NCBI GenBank assembly: GCA_049454295.1
Contig: JBMTYG010000005.1
Location: forward strand, 1-54,470
Source of the DNA: UBA7803 sp049454295
Lineage (GTDB): Bacteria; Pseudomonadota; Gammaproteobacteria; Pseudomonadales; Azotimanducaceae
Direction of reading: 5' to 3'
Length of the DNA: 54,470 nucleotides
Below the pieces are notes generated by a model. The model was not told where the DNA came from and made no database searches. It saw nothing but the letters and a program-made list of their open reading frames with translations. Position 1 is the stretch's first letter, and each line of letters begins with the position of its first letter. The position numbers and the translations under genes were made by a program. Shown here piece by piece: positions 51,758 to 54,470 of this stretch.

Positions 51758-53124
51758 TATTTTGCCCCCTCCGGTCCATCGACCCACTCACCGAGCTTGA
51801 AGTGCAGCCAGCGCACCTTGGCTTCGTTGTAGCGCGACAGGTAGAGTGTTTTCGAGTAGGTGGCTTCGAGACCTGCCTGTACCTTGGGCATGTTGAACAC
51901 ATCCTGGTCAAACACTCGACCGAGGAACCCGTAGACGGTCGACCACTTCTGATCGGGTTCGAGCCACTGCATCTTGGCAGCTGGCGGTCGCTCGCCCTGG
52001 AACGGCGCGAGCAGGATACATTCCATGATGCTCGTGCGATGGTCATCGCCATTCGGACGGAACCGATACACGATACGGTTGAATGCGCCCCAGGGATGGA
52101 AATTGGGGAATAGGGTGTAGTCGAGATTGTCGACCATTTCCGCGTCGCAATACTCGTCAACCAGATCGCCGGCCGCATCGCGCAGAGCCTCGCGGCTGTT
52201 TTGCGCCATCCAGGCCCTCGGCATTTTGCCACCCAGGCTCGGCGTCTCTTCGTTGACACCGATATCCATCATCGACCGCAGCAGATCTTCATCGGGGATC
52301 TGTCGCTCGAGCAGCGGACTCGGGGTGACCGAGGGGGTAATCCCCCGCGCGCAGTTCTCATACACGTCGACCTGGCTGTTGATATCTCCAAGCGACTCAA
52401 GGATCTGCGGATGTGTGGCATTGACATGATAGGCCTCACAGAAGGCCTCCTGCGCGATCTTCCAGTTGCAGGGCATGACGCGGGCGTAATGCGCCATCTT
52501 ATACAGGCGGGATAAATCCCAGCGCTCAAAATGCCGCGCCAGATCGGCGATGAAGTCATCGAAAGGCGCCGCATTTTGGTCGGGATTGATGAATACAAAC
52601 CCGGCCCACGTCGCAACTGGGATCTGCGGCAGATCGAATTTGGCGGTATCGATATGAGGAAAATCCCACTGCGCAGGAATTTCCTTGAAGCAGCCGTCGA
52701 GTTCCCAGGCAAAGCCATGGAATGCGCAGCGCAGCTCGGTGGCGCGACCGTCGAATTCCTTGAGCATACGCCCGCGATGCAGACAAGCGTTCGGGAACGC
52801 CTTAATGGCTCCCCCCTCCGCACGGACGATGAGGAACGACAGCCCGGCAATGTCATAGCGAATGTGATCACCGACCTCTGGGATATCCTCTTCGCGACAC
52901 GCGAACTGCCACACCCGCTTCCAGAGCCGCTCCACCTCTCGCTCATGCCAGGCGCGGCTGGTGAATCGCTCCACCGGTACGGCCAGATCGGGGATGAGTT
53001 TCGGCGATTGCTCTCGCAGCACCGGCGGCACTGGGCGCGAGTCCTGATCAAGCAGCTGTTGATACGTGAGCCCGGGTGATCGGGTCATCGTGTCGGGATT
53101 AAGATCCTGAATCGGTTCAGCCAT
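51757..53124 (-). CDS. Rieske oxygenase alpha subunit (fourth copy)
   Basis: A 455-residue large subunit. Rieske ligands are C114/H116 (CLHRG) and C133/H136 (CAFHG); iron histidines are H233 and H238 in EAYHVNATH. GGGAG lies six bases before the ATG at 53124, the family start; a longer reading to 53205 is unsupported. It is clearly related to copies two and three (shared VWQ-ACREE and WDFPHI blocks) but more diverged, for example CLHRG in place of CPHRG. It is followed directly by a 72-residue coupled gene and lacks a beta subunit or reductase. Confidence 0.92.
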   Translation of the reverse strand: MAEPIQDLNPDTMTRSPGLTYQQLLDQDSRPVPPVLREQSPKLIPDLAVPVERFTSRAWHEREVERLWKRVWQFACREEDIPEVGDHIRYDIAGLSFLIVRAEGGAIKAFPNACLHRGRMLKEFDGRATELRCAFHGFAWELDGCFKEIPAQWDFPHIDTAKFDLPQIPVATWAGFVFINPDQNAAPFDDFIADLARHFERWDLSRLYKMAHYARVMPCNWKIAQEAFCEAYHVNATHPQILESLGDINSQVDVYENCARGITPSVTPSPLLERQIPDEDLLRSMMDIGVNEETPSLGGKMPRAWMAQNSREALRDAAGDLVDEYCDAEMVDNLDYTLFPNFHPWGAFNRIVYRFRPNGDDHRTSIMECILLAPFQGERPPAAKMQWLEPDQKWSTVYGFLGRVFDQDVFNMPKVQAGLEATYSKTLYLSRYNEAKVRWLHFKLGEWVDGPEGAK

Positions 53125-53257
53125 GGTTGTCTCCCACTCGAGGCATTTTGAGACCATAGCCGTCGCGGAGACGCATCGCAACACGTAAACCACTGGGCAA
53201 GGCACAGGTACAGATTTGCCTCGTGACGCGCCCCAGCCTTACGCGTCAAAGGCGCAG

Positions 53258-53282
53258 GGGGCGCGCGCTAAGCGCGCGTCCC
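53258..53282. terminator. GC-rich hairpin downstream of the Sel1-repeat gene
   Basis: Twelve paired bases (one G-T wobble), GGGGCGCGCGCT against AGCGCGCGTCCC, with a one-base gap at the tip. It lies just beyond the stop of the minus-strand Sel1 gene and upstream of the fourth Rieske gene. There is no T-tract, so termination is a weak inference. Confidence 0.3.
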
Positions 53283-53293
53283 AGCACCGCAAA

Positions 53294-54394
53294 TCACTCC
53301 ACCGCAGAAGACGCGAGCAGGCGCTCGGATTTGAAATCCAAATCACCGGGTTTCCACTGCTCGGAAGCTGTCTGTGCCGCCAGCACCTGTGCAGGTGTGA
53401 GCGACATCAAAAGATGATCGCGGGCGTCACTGGCGTCATCGGAACCCTGAGCGGCCGCGAGGTTGAACCAGGTGTAAGCCGCCACCGGATCCGCCTCCAC
53501 CGCCTGACCGTCACGGTACATCACGCCCAGGCTGAACTGCGCCTCAGGGTCATTCTGACGCGCTGCACGCATCAACCAATCGTGCGCGAGCGTGAAGCTT
53601 TGCAGCGCCCCGCTCCCGGCATGGTACATGTGCCCGAGCAGCGATTGCGCGCCGACATGGCCTTGCTCAGCAGCTCGATGGATCCAGCTGCGCGCCTCGG
53701 ACAGGTCCTGATTTCCATTACGGTCATCCAGATACTGGCGACCCAGCTCAAACTGCGCGCTGGCATCTCCGGAAGCGGCCGCCTCTTCGAGCTCCGCGAG
53801 GCGCTCTCCTCGCTTTAGGCCAACAGCGCCTTGATGGGCTATATCCGCAGCAGACACTTGGGCAGGATCGATTGCCGGACGCAGCAGATGACGGATATCA
53901 AGTACCCCCGCGCTGAGTGCGACAAACAGCGCGAACGAAGTAAAAGCCGCGGCGACCGATCCGCCAACCGCCGCCATTCTCGCCTGAAAAAAACGCTTGC
54001 CGCAGCGCCGGCACCGATACGCGCTGAAGAACAAGCGACGCGGATATCCGTCTTCGCGTCGATATCGGCTTGCTCGGGTGTTGGCACTCTGGCAAGTCGG
54101 GCACTTGCACCGCCCGCCGTACTCCAATTCGAGAAACTGATCCCGCTCTGCCCAGGTGAGCGACTGGTCGAACACTGCCTCGGAAGGCGCCATCGGTGGC
54201 TCGACAAGCGTCTCAACGCCTCCGGAGGGGATCGCTACAAATGCCTGCCCCGCAGGAATTGGCGATCCGTCCGACAGTCCATCGCCAACCTGCGCGAGCG
54301 GCAGCGGCACCTCTGCAGTCTTCCTCGCATACACTCGAGCTTTGCGCTGCGGCAACGAGGACGTCGAACGCGTCCGATTCTTTGCTTTCGACAT
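53294..54394 (-). CDS. Membrane protein with zinc ribbon and Sel1 repeats
   Basis: A 366-residue protein in three parts. Residues ~95-137 hold a zinc-ribbon-like set of four cysteines (CKCPTC and CRRCGKRFF). One hydrophobic helix follows (SVAAAFTSFALFVALSAGVL). The C-terminal ~170 residues are Sel1-like TPR repeats (DASAQFELGRQYLDDRN, GHVGAQSLLGHMYHAGSG, DPEAQFSLGVMYRDGQ). The N-terminal part is likely cytoplasmic and the Sel1 repeats periplasmic, acting as a scaffold. GAGAGAG precedes the ATG at 54394. Its 76-base upstream region reaches the window edge and shows nothing else clear. Confidence 0.75.
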   Translation of the reverse strand: MSKAKNRTRSTSSLPQRKARVYARKTAEVPLPLAQVGDGLSDGSPIPAGQAFVAIPSGGVETLVEPPMAPSEAVFDQSLTWAERDQFLELEYGGRCKCPTCQSANTRASRYRREDGYPRRLFFSAYRCRRCGKRFFQARMAAVGGSVAAAFTSFALFVALSAGVLDIRHLLRPAIDPAQVSAADIAHQGAVGLKRGERLAELEEAAASGDASAQFELGRQYLDDRNGNQDLSEARSWIHRAAEQGHVGAQSLLGHMYHAGSGALQSFTLAHDWLMRAARQNDPEAQFSLGVMYRDGQAVEADPVAAYTWFNLAAAQGSDDASDARDHLLMSLTPAQVLAAQTASEQWKPGDLDFKSERLLASSAVE

Positions 54395-54470
54395 AAGTCA
54401 ACTCTCTCTTTCCCGCGCAGGGCATCGCGCGGCTTCATAATCCCTGACGAACGGAGACCTCTGCTCCGAG

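Noticed and set aside
1..54470. tRNA/rRNA genes, CRISPR arrays, insertion sequences, phage integration sites
   Set aside because: No cloverleaf-like, repeat-spacer or transposase signals were seen; gaps between genes are too short for most of these.

Overview
The window is a compact, GC-rich (roughly 60-65 % by eye) stretch of a proteobacterial chromosome, most likely gammaproteobacterial. The support for that is an rdgC gene, a TrkH potassium channel, lipobox and signal-peptide proteins, an autotransporter-type outer-membrane barrel and a DUF5916 barrel. The genus cannot be fixed from the sequence. Genes cover almost everything: no gene-free stretch exceeds 300 bases, and the longest gaps (2397-2620, 38538-38753, 49604-49814, 40102-40304) are leader or divergent promoter regions. 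I saw no rRNA, tRNA, CRISPR array, insertion sequence or integrase.

Layout. 1-2.4 kb: the N-terminal part of an autotransporter-like barrel, then a zinc alcohol dehydrogenase with a VOC protein, closed by a clear terminator. 2.4-10.1 kb: an AT-rich leader and a four-gene translationally coupled operon (transglutaminase-DUF2126 amidoligase fusion, ATP-grasp/alpha-E fusion, second transglutaminase, methyltransferase), resembling predicted peptide-synthesis/modification systems. 10-24 kb: general metabolism (aldehyde dehydrogenase, TrkH, HExxH protein, flavoprotein, DUF4136 lipoprotein, crotonase, nitroreductase, MFS pump divergent from a CYP153-like P450) and a minus-strand operon PepSY - cytochrome b - rdgC - globin-like. 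23-33 kb: a hotdog protein, EF-hand protein, DUF5916 barrel, aminotransferase, M20 peptidase, GST, and a radical SAM enzyme overlapping a Cys-type sulfatase.

33-53 kb is a dense catabolic island. It holds four single-component Rieske oxygenase alpha subunits, a P450, a 3-ketosteroid dehydrogenase-like flavoprotein, an SDR, a coupled pair of MaoC-like half hydratases, an acyl-CoA-dehydrogenase-fold monooxygenase-like protein, two SnoaL/NTF2-fold proteins, VOC and EthD proteins, two FMN split-barrel proteins, a cyclase, a soluble PQQ dehydrogenase and a LuxR-type regulator with no luxI. Divergent pairs dominate. This gene mix fits oxidative breakdown of a polycyclic substrate (steroid, terpenoid or PAH-like), but the substrate is inference. 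No ferredoxin, ferredoxin reductase or oxygenase beta subunit is encoded, so electron transfer must come from elsewhere in the genome.

The window ends with a membrane-anchored zinc-ribbon/Sel1-repeat protein. A recurring feature is a strong GC-rich hairpin without a T-tract between convergent genes; other convergent pairs instead overlap at their stop codons.
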